NCBI RefSeq assembly: GCF_030813635.1
Contig: NZ_JAUSUM010000002.1
Location: forward strand, 868,001-932,000
Direction of reading: 5' to 3'
Source: Salibacterium salarium
Lineage (GTDB): Bacteria > Bacillota > Bacilli > Bacillales > Marinococcaceae
Length of the DNA stretch: 64,000 nucleotides
The notes below the pieces were generated by a model. That model did no database searches. It saw only the letters and a program-made list of their open reading frames with translations, and was not told the DNA's origin. This document shows, piece after piece, positions 22,019-31,636 of this stretch (position 1 is its first letter; each line of letters starts with the position of its first letter). Position numbers and translations under genes: made by a program.

Positions 22019-22768
22019 ATGGTTTACCTCCTTCGAATGTTCCCTTTTCTTATCCTTCAATAAATGTGGATATTCTTGCTTCGCCAAGGCTCTATAAGCT
22101 TCTAAAGCTGTTAAAACATGGCGCCTGTCAGGAGAAGCACACGACACATGACGTTGCACATAATACGAAACTGCAAGTAAAGGTTTTCTCAGCCAATGCA
22201 TATTTTTTCTTTGGATGATGCGATGAACAACCAATGCTAACGGGACAGCAGTATAGGATATTATTGCAAGTGCCGTGCCAATGGGCTGCCAAATTGTGAG
22301 TAAAGGACACCCTGCCACAATAAATAAGAAGTACAATACAACGACATTAGTAGAACAGTATCGATTTGTAATCGGTGCACGCTTCATTCGATATATATTT
22401 CTTCTTTTCTTCATTCCTTTGTAGCTAAATACTTTATGCTCTGCACCATGGAACTTTCGAAGCTCCTTAGGAAAAATAAAATGGGTGCCAAAAAGAAAGT
22501 AAAAAAATATATAAAAAGGTACACCAGGTAAGGAAAGGTCAGCGAAAAATCCTATCAATACTGGGAGAAGCAAACCCATTACAAGGATGCCGCTAATACT
22601 CTTATACCACAAAGGCATCGCTTTAAAAACATGTTTTCCAATGTTTAATATAGATCTTGCGTTTATTGGCATCACAGACACTTCCGGACGCTTGTGTTTC
22701 CATTGAGCCCATCCAATATATTCTTCACCTAAAAAGAGTACTCCATTTTGATAGGATAAACCTTTCAT
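21710..22768 (-). CDS. DUF1385-like membrane protein read through into a YqgV-like domain
   Basis: One uninterrupted frame of 352 codons. Residues 1-250 hold three or more membrane segments and the DUF1385 signature KFHGAEHKVF followed by a Cys/Asn region (NRYCSTNVVVLYF). Residues 251-352 are a full MTH1187/YqgV-type protein. No stop codon separates them, but the second part has its own strong ribosome binding site, so either a fusion protein or two products (or both) are made. Frame looks clean on both sides, so a sequencing error would have had to remove a stop codon without shifting frame. Confidence 0.72.
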   Translation of the reverse strand: MKGLSYQNGVLFLGEEYIGWAQWKHKRPEVSVMPINARSILNIGKHVFKAMPLWYKSISGILVMGLLLPVLIGFFADLSLPGVPFYIFFYFLFGTHFIFPKELRKFHGAEHKVFSYKGMKKRRNIYRMKRAPITNRYCSTNVVVLYFLFIVAGCPLLTIWQPIGTALAIISYTAVPLALVVHRIIQRKNMHWLRKPLLAVSYYVQRHVSCASPDRRHVLTALEAYRALAKQEYPHLLKDKKREHSKEVNHMAIIDVTVVPVGTESTSISSDVAQMQSVLDTHAEKIEYKLTPMGTIIEGDLNDLLMIVKELHEIPFERGAKRVSTNIRVDDRRDKDGRGMTDKLKSVDDKLK

Positions 22769-22789
22769 TATACACTCAACCGCCTCTAT

Positions 22790-23392
22790 TTACTCCAAAT
22801 CTTCAAACGTTTCCATCACCCAATAAAATGATTCATCATTATCCTCTTTACCTTTAAAACTTCTATTAAAGAACCTTGCATCTTGTGATTCTAACCCCTC
22901 ATGATCTTCCCATGTGTGCAAATAACTAATAACAGCTTGCTCAGTATGAGTTTCACCATTGGAAGAGACTTGTAACGAACCACTATCTCCAATCGTTTGA
23001 TTTTCCTCTAATTTGTTAGGAAAAGTAAATAAAATGCCATTTTCGACTACCTGTCCTTCTTTCACAATATCAGCTTGATCATTTTGTTTTAAGGACAATT
23101 TATAGTCTTTTAATTCTTCTTCCGGCAGTGGATTACCATTTTCATCCATAAGTGTTACACCAATATAATCGGTACCTTGTAAACCGTCATCTGGCATTAC
23201 TCCCCAACTCCAAGAAGCATTTAAAACCGAGCCGTTGTCACCTTCGTTAAAACTTTTTTTCCATTCTACTTTTTCGGACAAATTATCATTCGTTACTTCT
23301 TCTGCTTGTTTTACATATATACTTCCTCCCACAAATAGAAAGGCCATTAAAAACAGCGGTAATATTACTATTAATTTATTTCCACTAAACAT
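22790..23392 (-). CDS. Secreted or membrane-anchored protein of unknown function
   Basis: 200 aa, ATG 23392. A hydrophobic N-terminus (KLIVILPLFLMAFLFVGGSIYV) is followed by an acidic outside domain with two repeats of beta-rich sequence and many Asp/Glu/Asn residues. There is no lipobox. Not recognised. It stands between the DUF1385/YqgV gene and aspartase on the same strand, 20 bases before the former, so they could be co-transcribed. Confidence 0.7.
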   Translation of the reverse strand: MFSGNKLIVILPLFLMAFLFVGGSIYVKQAEEVTNDNLSEKVEWKKSFNEGDNGSVLNASWSWGVMPDDGLQGTDYIGVTLMDENGNPLPEEELKDYKLSLKQNDQADIVKEGQVVENGILFTFPNKLEENQTIGDSGSLQVSSNGETHTEQAVISYLHTWEDHEGLESQDARFFNRSFKGKEDNDESFYWVMETFEDLE

Positions 23393-23463
23393 ACACGTCG
23401 TCTTCCTCTCCCATAGATACCTTGTCCCACTTATTCAAACGACCTAGCTATATTTTCCACCTA

Positions 23464-24876
23464 TCAATATAAAAACCGAGAACCAGCTATACCAGCATTG
23501 GTCATTTCTTTTGTATCAAGTATTTCATCTAGTTCTTCTGCTGTTAGTATATTACGCTCCAGACATATTTCTCTGACACTTCTCCCTGTATCAATTGCTT
23601 CTTTCGCTATCCTAGAAGCCGTTTCATATCCTACATGAGGGTTAATAGCCGTAATGATTCCGACACTTTTTTCGACGAGATCTTTACAATGCTCCACATT
23701 TGCAGTAATACCTGCAACAGCATGTTCTTTAAACACACTCAGGCCATTTTGCAGGATAGAGAGTGATTGAAGAAGATTGAATACCAGAACCGGCTCCATT
23801 ACATTCAGTTCAAGCTGCCCTGCTTCAGATGCCAAACTAATCGTGTGGTCATTTCCGATAACTTGAAATGAAATTTGATTTATCACTTCACACATAACCG
23901 GATTCACTTTACCTGGCATAATAGATGAACCAGGCTGTCTAGATGGAAGATTAATTTCATTCAAACCGGTACGCGGCCCGGAACTCATTAAACGTAAGTC
24001 ATTAGACATTTTCGATAAATTGATGGCATGAACCTTCAAGGCTGCAGACAGTTCTGTATATGCATCTGTATTTTGGGTAGCATCCACAAGGTTTTCTGCA
24101 CTATAAAACGGTAGACCTGTTAAATCCGATAAATATCCGGAAACTTTATCAATGTATTCCGGTTTTGCATTTAATCCAGTTCCTACTGCTGTTGCTCCCA
24201 TATTTATTTCATATAAATGATCCACCGATTGTTTAATCCTAGTTAAATCTCTTTGCAAAAGACGTCTATATGCTCCAAACTCTTGTCCAAGTCTGATAGG
24301 AACAGCATCTTGTAAATGGGTCCGTCCCATTTTTATAACATCATCAAATTCCTCTTCTTTTCCCTTTAATGTAGTTAGAAGTTGTTCAAGCGACATCGTA
24401 AGTCCCTTGGCCAGATGAAGCGCAGCAATATGAATAGCAGTCGGGAACGAATCATTCGTTGATTGACCCATATTAACATGTGTGTTTGGACTAACCATAA
24501 TATAATTACCTTTTTTGCCGCCTAAAATTTCAATCGCTCTATTTGCAATGACTTCGTTTGCATTCATATTAAAGGAGGTTCCCGCTCCTCCTTGAATCGC
24601 ATCAACAATAAATTGGTCATTAAATTTTCCCTCTATTACTTCATCGGCCGCTTGTATAACTGCTTTCGCTATGTTTGGATTTAATATCCCCACTTTTTGG
24701 TTAGCCATCGCAGCGGCTTTTTTCACATAACCAAACCCTCCAATTAATTCTGGGTGAGGCGGATAACCTGTAATGGGAAAATTTTCTTTAGCTCTAATCG
24801 TTTGAATTCCGTAATAAGCGTCTATGGGTACATTTTTCTCCCCTAGAAAATCACGTTCTTTTCGATATTCCGTCAT
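23464..24876 (-). CDS. aspA: Aspartate ammonia-lyase (aspartase)
   Basis: 470 aa of the fumarase/aspartase superfamily. It converts aspartate to fumarate and ammonia. Motifs include GAGTSFNMNANEV, MGQSTNDSFPTA, GRTHLQDAVP and the signature loop GSSIMPGKVNPVM with the catalytic serine. The start RKERDFLGEKNVPIDAYYGI is typical of aspartases rather than class II fumarase. In B. subtilis aspartase is in the ansAB operon, so its place next to glcK is specific to this lineage. Confidence 0.9.
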   Translation of the reverse strand: MTEYRKERDFLGEKNVPIDAYYGIQTIRAKENFPITGYPPHPELIGGFGYVKKAAAMANQKVGILNPNIAKAVIQAADEVIEGKFNDQFIVDAIQGGAGTSFNMNANEVIANRAIEILGGKKGNYIMVSPNTHVNMGQSTNDSFPTAIHIAALHLAKGLTMSLEQLLTTLKGKEEEFDDVIKMGRTHLQDAVPIRLGQEFGAYRRLLQRDLTRIKQSVDHLYEINMGATAVGTGLNAKPEYIDKVSGYLSDLTGLPFYSAENLVDATQNTDAYTELSAALKVHAINLSKMSNDLRLMSSGPRTGLNEINLPSRQPGSSIMPGKVNPVMCEVINQISFQVIGNDHTISLASEAGQLELNVMEPVLVFNLLQSLSILQNGLSVFKEHAVAGITANVEHCKDLVEKSVGIITAINPHVGYETASRIAKEAIDTGRSVREICLERNILTAEELDEILDTKEMTNAGIAGSRFLY

Positions 24877-24954
24877 GCAATCTTCTCCTTCAGAGCGGTG
24901 ATTTATAAATTATGTATGATTTCTGTTTTTGTGATTTCTGCTCACATACCTTTA

Positions 24955-25917
24955 TCATGTTTTTGCTTTGGCAAGCCAAGCGGCTCCCGCTACACCTGCA
25001 TCATTGCCAAGGTCAGCCAGCGCAAAAGTAGAATGTTCCTTCACTTTAGGCAAGGCATATTTATCATAGTGATAACGCAAAGGTTGTAATAAATCTTCCC
25101 CTGCAGCAGACACCCCTCCACCAATAACAATTTTTTGAGGGTTGAGTATATTAGCCATATTTGCAGTAGCTAGCCCCAAGTAATACATGGCATCATCAAT
25201 CACTTTTTTAGCCACTTTATCCCCGTTTTTTGCACACTCAAATATTTCTTTCGTTGTTAATTCTTCTTTTTCGTGACATATCTTATATAGCATCGAATCT
25301 GTATGACCTTCTATTGCTTCTTTTGCCATACGGACCATCCCAGTTGCTGACGCTACCGTTTCCAAACAACCCAACTTACCACAATTACAAGGAGCCCCAC
25401 CTTCATCTATCATCGTTACATGGCCTATTTCTCCTGCCATGCCAGCGACACCGTGCAAAATGTCTCCTTTCACAATAATACCGCCACCAACTCCGGTTCC
25501 TAACGTCAATAATATTAAATCATCTGCGTCTACCGCTGCACCACGCCAATATTCTCCCGCAGCAGCAAGGTTAGCGTCATTATCCACTATAACCGGAATA
25601 CTTAATTGTTTAGACAAAATAGAAGAAATTGGGTAGTTTTTCCAGCCGATATTAACAGCAAAATCTATCGTCCCTTGATTCATATCAACAAAGCCTGGAA
25701 CCCCGACCCCGGCACCTGCAAATTGCGAGGCGGCCATATCTAACTCCTGCCACTTTTCTTTAACAGAAACAGAGATATCTTCTAAAATAAATTCTCCATT
25801 ATTTTTTTGATTTGTAGCAATTGACCATTTATCGATCAGTTTCCCTTGTTGCGAAAATATCGCCATCTTTACAGATGTTCCACCAACATCTATCCCTAGA
25901 AGATAAGAACTATCCAT
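24955..25917 (-). CDS. glcK: Glucokinase, ROK family
   Basis: 320 aa from ATG 25917 behind GGGAAGGGG; the longer frame to 25968 overlaps yqgQ. The ATP site LLGIDVGGTSVKM, the sugar-binding IVDNDANLAAAGE and GTGVGGGIIV, and the zinc motif CNCGKLGCLET are those of ROK glucokinases. It phosphorylates glucose to glucose 6-phosphate. B. subtilis has the same yqgQ-glcK pair. Confidence 0.95.
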   Translation of the reverse strand: MDSSYLLGIDVGGTSVKMAIFSQQGKLIDKWSIATNQKNNGEFILEDISVSVKEKWQELDMAASQFAGAGVGVPGFVDMNQGTIDFAVNIGWKNYPISSILSKQLSIPVIVDNDANLAAAGEYWRGAAVDADDLILLTLGTGVGGGIIVKGDILHGVAGMAGEIGHVTMIDEGGAPCNCGKLGCLETVASATGMVRMAKEAIEGHTDSMLYKICHEKEELTTKEIFECAKNGDKVAKKVIDDAMYYLGLATANMANILNPQKIVIGGGVSAAGEDLLQPLRYHYDKYALPKVKEHSTFALADLGNDAGVAGAAWLAKAKT

Positions 25918-25939
25918 ATTTATAACCCCTTCCCTGTTC

Positions 25940-26149
25940 CTAACGTTCCTCCAATTTCCCTTTTTCACGTCTAATAACTAGCAACGCTTGCTGGAATAAC
26001 TTTTTTTCCATCAGTCCAGTTTCGTGTGCCTCTCGGACTTCTTCTTCCATTAAGTCTAAATCAACACTTTTATCTTTTGTGTATACAACCAGCCGAAACT
26101 GCATGAGCCACTTTCTTACATCTGCAATAGAATTTATTTCATTTATCAT
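25940..26149 (-). CDS. yqgQ: YqgQ family protein (DUF910)
   Basis: 69 aa, helical; NSIADVRKWLMQFRLVVYTK and EEVREAHETGLMEKKLFQQA are typical of YqgQ, a three-helix protein with proposed single-stranded nucleic acid binding. It precedes glcK by about 20 bases, as in B. subtilis. Confidence 0.9.
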   Translation of the reverse strand: MINEINSIADVRKWLMQFRLVVYTKDKSVDLDLMEEEVREAHETGLMEKKLFQQALLVIRREKGKLEER

Positions 26150-26156
26150 ATCTTTA

Positions 26157-26663
26157 TTATAGCAACATGAGGAAGGAAAATAAAAGCAGGATTATAAAAG
26201 GGGTGAAAGGGATAATTGACTTTTGTCTCCATTTAAAATGAATTAATCCTTGAATCGTATTACCTCCGATAAAAAAAATAACATAAACAATAAACAAGGC
26301 AGTAAAAGAGTATAAAGAAGAAAACCAGTGACCAGCATGCCAACCAATGAAAAAAAACAAACTTGAAACAGCAAGCCATGTATAATTACTTTTGGTATGA
26401 AAAAAACCGTGATAAGGGATATAAGCCATAAAAGCAGCGATGATTAAAGCAAATGCTATTATCACTCTCAGTATAGGAAATACCCAAGGGATACCTTGTC
26501 CAAAAATCAATTGATTGCTTGACACAAGAAAACCAAAATAAAACAAACAAAGAAATAACAACATAAACATCATTGTTAACATTTTTTGTTTATGAGACGT
26601 ATAAATACAGGCAGCTCCGGTGACTAAACCAGCTAGCATTATTTCAATCATGGACACAAACAT
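26157..26663 (-). CDS. Integral membrane protein, unknown
   Basis: 168 aa with about five or six membrane helices (IEIMLAGLVTGAACIYTS, MLTMMFMLLFLCLFYFGFL, and others to FTPFIILLLFSFLMLL). No conserved charged motif stands out. It overlaps nothing and lies seven bases upstream of yqgQ, so it may be in the same operon. Confidence 0.7.
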   Translation of the reverse strand: MFVSMIEIMLAGLVTGAACIYTSHKQKMLTMMFMLLFLCLFYFGFLVSSNQLIFGQGIPWVFPILRVIIAFALIIAAFMAYIPYHGFFHTKSNYTWLAVSSLFFFIGWHAGHWFSSLYSFTALFIVYVIFFIGGNTIQGLIHFKWRQKSIIPFTPFIILLLFSFLMLL

Positions 26664-26740
26664 GATGACCTCCTCGGAATGTCGATAGGTTATTACAACC
26701 TATGTTTGTCCGAAAAGATACATACATGTGCATCAGCGTT

Positions 26741-28210
26741 TTATGAAGATGGCTGCTTGTCCAAATCTCTAACATCAAGTGCTGTCGGTCTTTTATTTTT
26801 TAATGGAATCGGTTTTCGTTTAAATATATCCCCTAGATTAGAAAAGGAGAAAGGAATAAAAGGCCAACAATAAGGAACACCAGCCGGGCGCAATGTTACT
26901 AAAATTAATATCCAAATTGTCATAGCAAAAACAAAACCGGGTGCTCCGGCAAAGGCTGCGGCAAATAAAAATATAATCCGCCAAAGTCTATTGGCCAAAC
27001 TTAACTCGTAGCTTGGCGTTGCGAAGGAACCGATTGCTGCCACGGCCAAATAAAGAATTACCTCTGATGAAAAAAGACCTACATCAATGGCAACTTGACC
27101 AATCAAGATTGCTGCAACCAAACCAAGTGATGTTGCTAAGGCAGAAGGCGTATGAATTGCTGCCATCCTCAACATTTCAATTCCAATTTCAGCGATGATA
27201 AATTGAGTTAATAATGGCACTTCCCCTTTGTCTTCAATTCCTATATAACTTAGATATTCTGGCACAGTAATCGCGTCTGATGCGAACACATACCACAATG
27301 GGAGCAAGAATAACGAGGATAATACCGCAATATGCCTTATTATTCTGTGCATCGTACCGATAATCGGCTTTTGGCGATATTCTTCGGCATGCTGCATATG
27401 ATGCCAGTACGTGCAAGGGACAATGATGGCTGTAGGTGAACCATCTACATATATTAATACATGACCTTCTAACAAGTGTGCAGCCGCTGTATCTGGTCTT
27501 TCTGTATAGCGGACGAGGGGATAAGGATTTAAATATTGACCGAAAAGATATTCTTCTATTGTTTTATCAGCCATCGGTAAACCATCAATTGCAACACGAT
27601 CTAATCCCTCTCTTATACGTTCCACCATGTCATCACTTGCAATGTCATCTATATAGCTGACGCAAACGTCTGTAAGAGATCTTCTGCCAACTCTCGTATG
27701 TTCCATTCGCAGATTTCTATCCCGTATCCGCCTTCGCGTTAAAGCAGTGTTAAAAACTATTGTTTCTACAAAACCATCTTTTGCCCCTCTTACTACTTGT
27801 TCCGTTTCTGGTTCTTCTAAACTTCGAACAGGGTACTCTCTTGTATCAATAAGAATAACCTGGTCTTCTCCATCAACAATTAAAGCAGCTGGACCCGACA
27901 AGATTTGGTTTACTGTTTCATTCAGATCATCGCTTGTCTCTAACTCAATATAAGGTATACGCGACTGTATTAATGACTGTACGTTTTCTATTTTGCGTCC
28001 TACCGACCCCAGATGATCCAATTCCCGTTGTATTTGTGTCATAGCTGCATCTTTTACAAAACCATCGACCATGTACATCAACATTTTTGTCCCATTATAT
28101 TCTAAAGGTAGTTCGATAATATCGAAATTTTTATCAACAGCTAGTTCTTCCGCAAGATATGCTTTATTCTCCTCGATATCACGTTGTACTGGTATTATAT
28201 CTTTATTCAT
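26741..28210 (-). CDS. Spore germination protein, SpoVAF/GerA family
   Basis: 489 aa from ATG 28210 behind AGAGAGGTGA. The N-terminal soluble half includes VQSLIQSRIPYIELETSDD, the LSGPAALIVDGEDQVILIDT region and RRRIRDRNLRMEHTRVGRRS; the C-terminal half has five to six membrane segments with YLSYIGIEDKGEVPLLTQF and RMAAIHTPSALATSLGLVAA, the GerA-type pattern. Length fits SpoVAF, a partner of the spore membrane DPA channel complex. Shows that the organism sporulates. Which paralogue it is cannot be fixed here. Confidence 0.8.
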   Translation of the reverse strand: MNKDIIPVQRDIEENKAYLAEELAVDKNFDIIELPLEYNGTKMLMYMVDGFVKDAAMTQIQRELDHLGSVGRKIENVQSLIQSRIPYIELETSDDLNETVNQILSGPAALIVDGEDQVILIDTREYPVRSLEEPETEQVVRGAKDGFVETIVFNTALTRRRIRDRNLRMEHTRVGRRSLTDVCVSYIDDIASDDMVERIREGLDRVAIDGLPMADKTIEEYLFGQYLNPYPLVRYTERPDTAAAHLLEGHVLIYVDGSPTAIIVPCTYWHHMQHAEEYRQKPIIGTMHRIIRHIAVLSSLFLLPLWYVFASDAITVPEYLSYIGIEDKGEVPLLTQFIIAEIGIEMLRMAAIHTPSALATSLGLVAAILIGQVAIDVGLFSSEVILYLAVAAIGSFATPSYELSLANRLWRIIFLFAAAFAGAPGFVFAMTIWILILVTLRPAGVPYCWPFIPFSFSNLGDIFKRKPIPLKNKRPTALDVRDLDKQPSS

Positions 28211-28331
28211 ATCCATTCACCTCTCTCCCATTTTCTCCTTCTTGCTGAAAATCATACTGAATCATTCATGATGTATTGAAGGGATAATCCTTGCAAACAA
28301 TACAGAAAAAACGGACAGGAGATTTGGTTCA

Positions 28332-29135
28332 ATGAAAGTCAGATTAGAACGGTTACTATTATTTATTTTTTTATGTTCAGGCTTTATGATAGAACAAACA
28401 AACGCCTCTCCATTGCAAAAAGAAAGTCCATCCTATCGTTATGTGGAATCCGAAGAAGCATTTATTACGACAGAAAGTTTAGTTGACATTCTTCATATTA
28501 CCGATGAGGATGAATATATCATAGAGTGGACCGGAAGCTCTGAAACAAGCGATGAAACCGATACTCAACAATCCATCACTTTCTTATTTGACGATGGTTA
28601 CTTAAAAGACTTATCTTCCGGTTGGTCAGAAGAAAGCGACCACGTGTCGATAACAAAACAAACACTATCAGAAGATAGCAGCAGATATAATGCTATCAGC
28701 TTTCATTTCATGACAAAAACTCCAGCCTTCTCTTACGACTGGAGTGAATCAATGTTGTATGTTTTTGATACACCAATGACAGAACTTCATTCCTTTAAAA
28801 AACCAAAATCTAAAGAAGAAGAAAAATCGCAACAAGTATTAGATACAATCATTAAACAACAGCAAAATCATATTCGTCGTATCATAAAGGACAAAGCGTC
28901 TTTAAAGTCCGATGTTAAGCTATTCCCTTTGTATGATACGACAGCGTGGAAATCACTAGAAAAATCACCAGCGTTTCCACATACACACGTTGAAGAAATC
29001 TGGAGCGATATATATCAGAAACTTATGGAAGAAAGAAAAGAACTCCAAGCAGATAATAAAAAAGGGATGCCATTTATAAGCTGGAACAAAAACAGTCGAC
29101 AATTATCCTTATATATTCATTATGGTCACGTCTAA
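28332..29135 (+). CDS. Exported protein of unknown function
   Basis: 267 aa, ATG 28332 behind GGAGATTTGG. A signal peptide (RLLLFIFLCSGFMIEQTNAS) with likely cleavage after NAS. The mature part is acidic at first (EEAFITTESLVDILHITDED; SGSSETSDETDTQQ-like), then basic and helical. It is divergent from the germination gene and convergent with gluP, overlapping its last codons by four bases. Its place beside a germination gene hints at a spore or envelope role; not recognised. Confidence 0.68.
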   Translation: MKVRLERLLLFIFLCSGFMIEQTNASPLQKESPSYRYVESEEAFITTESLVDILHITDEDEYIIEWTGSSETSDETDTQQSITFLFDDGYLKDLSSGWSEESDHVSITKQTLSEDSSRYNAISFHFMTKTPAFSYDWSESMLYVFDTPMTELHSFKKPKSKEEEKSQQVLDTIIKQQQNHIRRIIKDKASLKSDVKLFPLYDTTAWKSLEKSPAFPHTHVEEIWSDIYQKLMEERKELQADNKKGMPFISWNKNSRQLSLYIHYGHV

Positions 29136-30676
29136 TCTCTTTGTTGTTCAAGCAGTGATTCTATTCTTTCTATTTCCATATCATCATTTTGTTGTTGTTC
29201 ATTTAATGACTTTGCTCGTTGAAGAGCAGATTCCGCTTCATCGAGTTCGTCTATCTCCATATAAGCTATTGAAAGGTTATAATAAGCTTGAGCTAGTTCT
29301 TGATCGAGACTTGTTGCATTTTTATAGCTTGAGATGGCTTCTTCGAATTTATTTTCCTGAAGATAAGAATTTCCCAGTACAAAATAAGCCAGCGCATTAT
29401 CATTCATTTCAAGAGTCTCATTAAGAATAGTGCGCGCTTCTTGAATATTATCTTGTTGTAAATATTCTTGTGCCAATTGCACATTCATAGAAGCTGATTC
29501 CATTTTGTTTTCATTTACTAAACCATACCACAATAGTGCTCCTGCCAGAACAGGCAGGACAAGCAATGAAACAAACTGGCTGCCTTTAAATCGATGTTTT
29601 GGTAAATGAACCGTTGCAGAAGCTGCAAATCCTCCGATCAGACCTCCGATATGCGCACCATTATCCACAGCAGGAACGACAAAACCAAACATAAGATTAA
29701 TTGCCAAAATAACTAGAACATTCATCCCCATTGTTCTAAAAAATAATTTTTTGTGAATGACTCCAAAGTACAAAAGCGCTCCAAAACATCCGAAAATAGC
29801 GCCAGAGGCACCGGCAGACACTTGTTCATTTAAAGCAAAACTCGCAAGTGACCCAAAGAGTCCAGCTGTGAAATAGATGAAAATGAAACGAAACGTACCA
29901 TACATTCTTTCCACAGCACCACCTAAGTAAAATAAAGCTAAAGAGTTCATGAACAAGTGAAACATTCCAATATGTAAAAACATCGAGGAAAATAAGCGCC
30001 ACCATTCTCCATTCATAATAGCAGGATTATACTTAGCTCCAAATTCAATTAACGTCAGAATATTTGTGCTGCCGCCTGATTGTTCCACCCAAACGAAAAC
30101 AAGCAAAATAGCAGCAAGTAAAACATAAATAAACCGCTGTTTGCTGAAAAACAATAAAGAACGGTCTTGTTTTTCCATACTTTTTTGCTGTGTTTGTACT
30201 TCTTTCCTGTAATAACCGGCATACATTTCATGTTCTTCAGCAGACATTTCTGTAATTGGTTTCCATACAGTGGAGACCCCTAAGTCTTTAAAAACTTGAT
30301 CAGGTCTATCGGCAATTTGTTCGGAAGGATCTTTTGACAAAAAATAAGGGCGCATCCTCTTTTCATCTTCCCAATGTTTCGCTAAGCTTGAATACAAATC
30401 AACAGGGGGATAAGATGACACGTAAATGTTGAAAAACAGAATATTTCGTCCGGCTATCATTTTTTTAACTTTGCTAAACATTTGTTTCGTACGTTCAGCA
30501 TCGGCTTTCAGCTGTTGCATCCAATCGTGTTCTACTTTAGCAACGCGAACTACAGCTTTTTGATTTTCTAGTTCCAGCCATATTTGTTTTTTGTCAGGAC
30601 TTAGATCTAGCACTCTTGCATTTTCTTTTATTACAAGATTATAAATGAACTTCCAATAAAGGTGAGAAGGCTCCAC
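29132..30676 (-). CDS. gluP: Rhomboid protease GluP (YqgP) with TPR domain
   Basis: 514 aa. A cytoplasmic N-terminal domain of some 170 residues, then a rhomboid core of about seven helices with catalytic GASGAIFG (Ser291) and GAHIGGLIGG (His342), then tetratricopeptide repeats (AYFVLGNSYLQENKFEEAIS and AQAYYNLSIAYMEIDELDEA). In B. subtilis YqgP cleaves membrane proteins such as the magnesium transporter MgtE and helps membrane protein quality control. Same yqgQ-yqgP neighbourhood. Confidence 0.94.
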   Translation of the reverse strand: MEPSHLYWKFIYNLVIKENARVLDLSPDKKQIWLELENQKAVVRVAKVEHDWMQQLKADAERTKQMFSKVKKMIAGRNILFFNIYVSSYPPVDLYSSLAKHWEDEKRMRPYFLSKDPSEQIADRPDQVFKDLGVSTVWKPITEMSAEEHEMYAGYYRKEVQTQQKSMEKQDRSLLFFSKQRFIYVLLAAILLVFVWVEQSGGSTNILTLIEFGAKYNPAIMNGEWWRLFSSMFLHIGMFHLFMNSLALFYLGGAVERMYGTFRFIFIYFTAGLFGSLASFALNEQVSAGASGAIFGCFGALLYFGVIHKKLFFRTMGMNVLVILAINLMFGFVVPAVDNGAHIGGLIGGFAASATVHLPKHRFKGSQFVSLLVLPVLAGALLWYGLVNENKMESASMNVQLAQEYLQQDNIQEARTILNETLEMNDNALAYFVLGNSYLQENKFEEAISSYKNATSLDQELAQAYYNLSIAYMEIDELDEAESALQRAKSLNEQQQNDDMEIERIESLLEQQRD

Positions 30677-30682
30677 AACGGT

Positions 30683-31426
30683 TCATCCTTTCAGGTCAAG
30701 GGATTGCAACAAAAACTGAGTGGTCTCCAAAAAATCGTAATGTTCTGCAACCGGGATATCAAGCGATGATTTATGTTCCATACGTGAATTTAAAAATATT
30801 GCATCCCATCCAGCTTGTATCGCCCCCATCACATCTAATTGCCATGAATCTCCGATAAATAATGCATGGTCTCTATTCCCATTCATTTTGTTCAGGGCAT
30901 AGTCGAAGATTCGTCGGTCCGGTTTTTCTATTCCTACGTCTTCAGAAATAATAATATGTGATGGCGGGATGTAATTATCTGTTTCGAGTTGTTCGATTTT
31001 CCGTTCTTGGGTATTTTGTTTTCCGTTCGTAATGATACCTAATTTTATCCCTGCTTGATGCAAAGAACGTAACAATGTATGCATGCCTTGGTAAGGTGCA
31101 CAGTATTGTACAACTACATTTTCATACTCATTATGGAATTGTTTAGCGTCTGATTCATGGTAGGGAAGCCCAAATGCTTTCATGGTCTCATCAAAACGAA
31201 CTTTACGATACTCGTCATGTGTTAATTTATTTTTTTCAAGATCTTCCCAATAGTAATCACTATTCTTTTTAAATGTGTCAAACCATGCTTTTTTATCTAT
31301 TTCATTAGCCAACTCTGTCTGTTTAAGGTATTTATTTTGAAATGTGTGCTGTATCGCACTTTCAAAGGCGGCTTCATGACTAAATAATGTATTATCAAGG
31401 TCAAAACAAATCGTAGTCCAGCGCAT
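30683..31426 (-). CDS. HAD-superfamily hydrolase
   Basis: 247 aa from ATG 31426, eight bases behind GGAGG; frame open to 31444. Motif I DLDNTL with nucleophile Asp near residue 8, motif II ITNG, motif III lysine in EDVGIEKPDRRIF and motif IV FIGDSWQLDVMGAI; a helical cap after motif I. YfnB/YjjG-like, so a nucleoside monophosphatase or other phosphatase. Six bases upstream of gluP, so probably one operon. Confidence 0.85.
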   Translation of the reverse strand: MRWTTICFDLDNTLFSHEAAFESAIQHTFQNKYLKQTELANEIDKKAWFDTFKKNSDYYWEDLEKNKLTHDEYRKVRFDETMKAFGLPYHESDAKQFHNEYENVVVQYCAPYQGMHTLLRSLHQAGIKLGIITNGKQNTQERKIEQLETDNYIPPSHIIISEDVGIEKPDRRIFDYALNKMNGNRDHALFIGDSWQLDVMGAIQAGWDAIFLNSRMEHKSSLDIPVAEHYDFLETTQFLLQSLDLKG

Positions 31427-31586
31427 TTTCATTCCCTCCATCAATCAATTATAGCAACACTGCCATCATATATCGAATCATTTCATACACGGAATCATTC
31501 TTAACATTTCATACAAACTTATACCCCTTTGCAAGAAAACACATGGCACCCTAGAAGACGCAAAAATATATACTGTTCTGTCTTCT

Positions 31587-31625
31587 AAAAAAGAGAGCCT
31601 GTCTGTGAAAGACGGCTCTCTTTTG
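31587..31625 (-). terminator. Terminator after yqgO
   Basis: GAGAGCC (31593-31599) pairs with GGCTCTC (31614-31620); on the minus strand TTTTTT follows. The 31445-31586 stretch downstream is AT-rich with no gene seen. Confidence 0.82.
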
Positions 31626-31636
31626 AATAAAATCGG

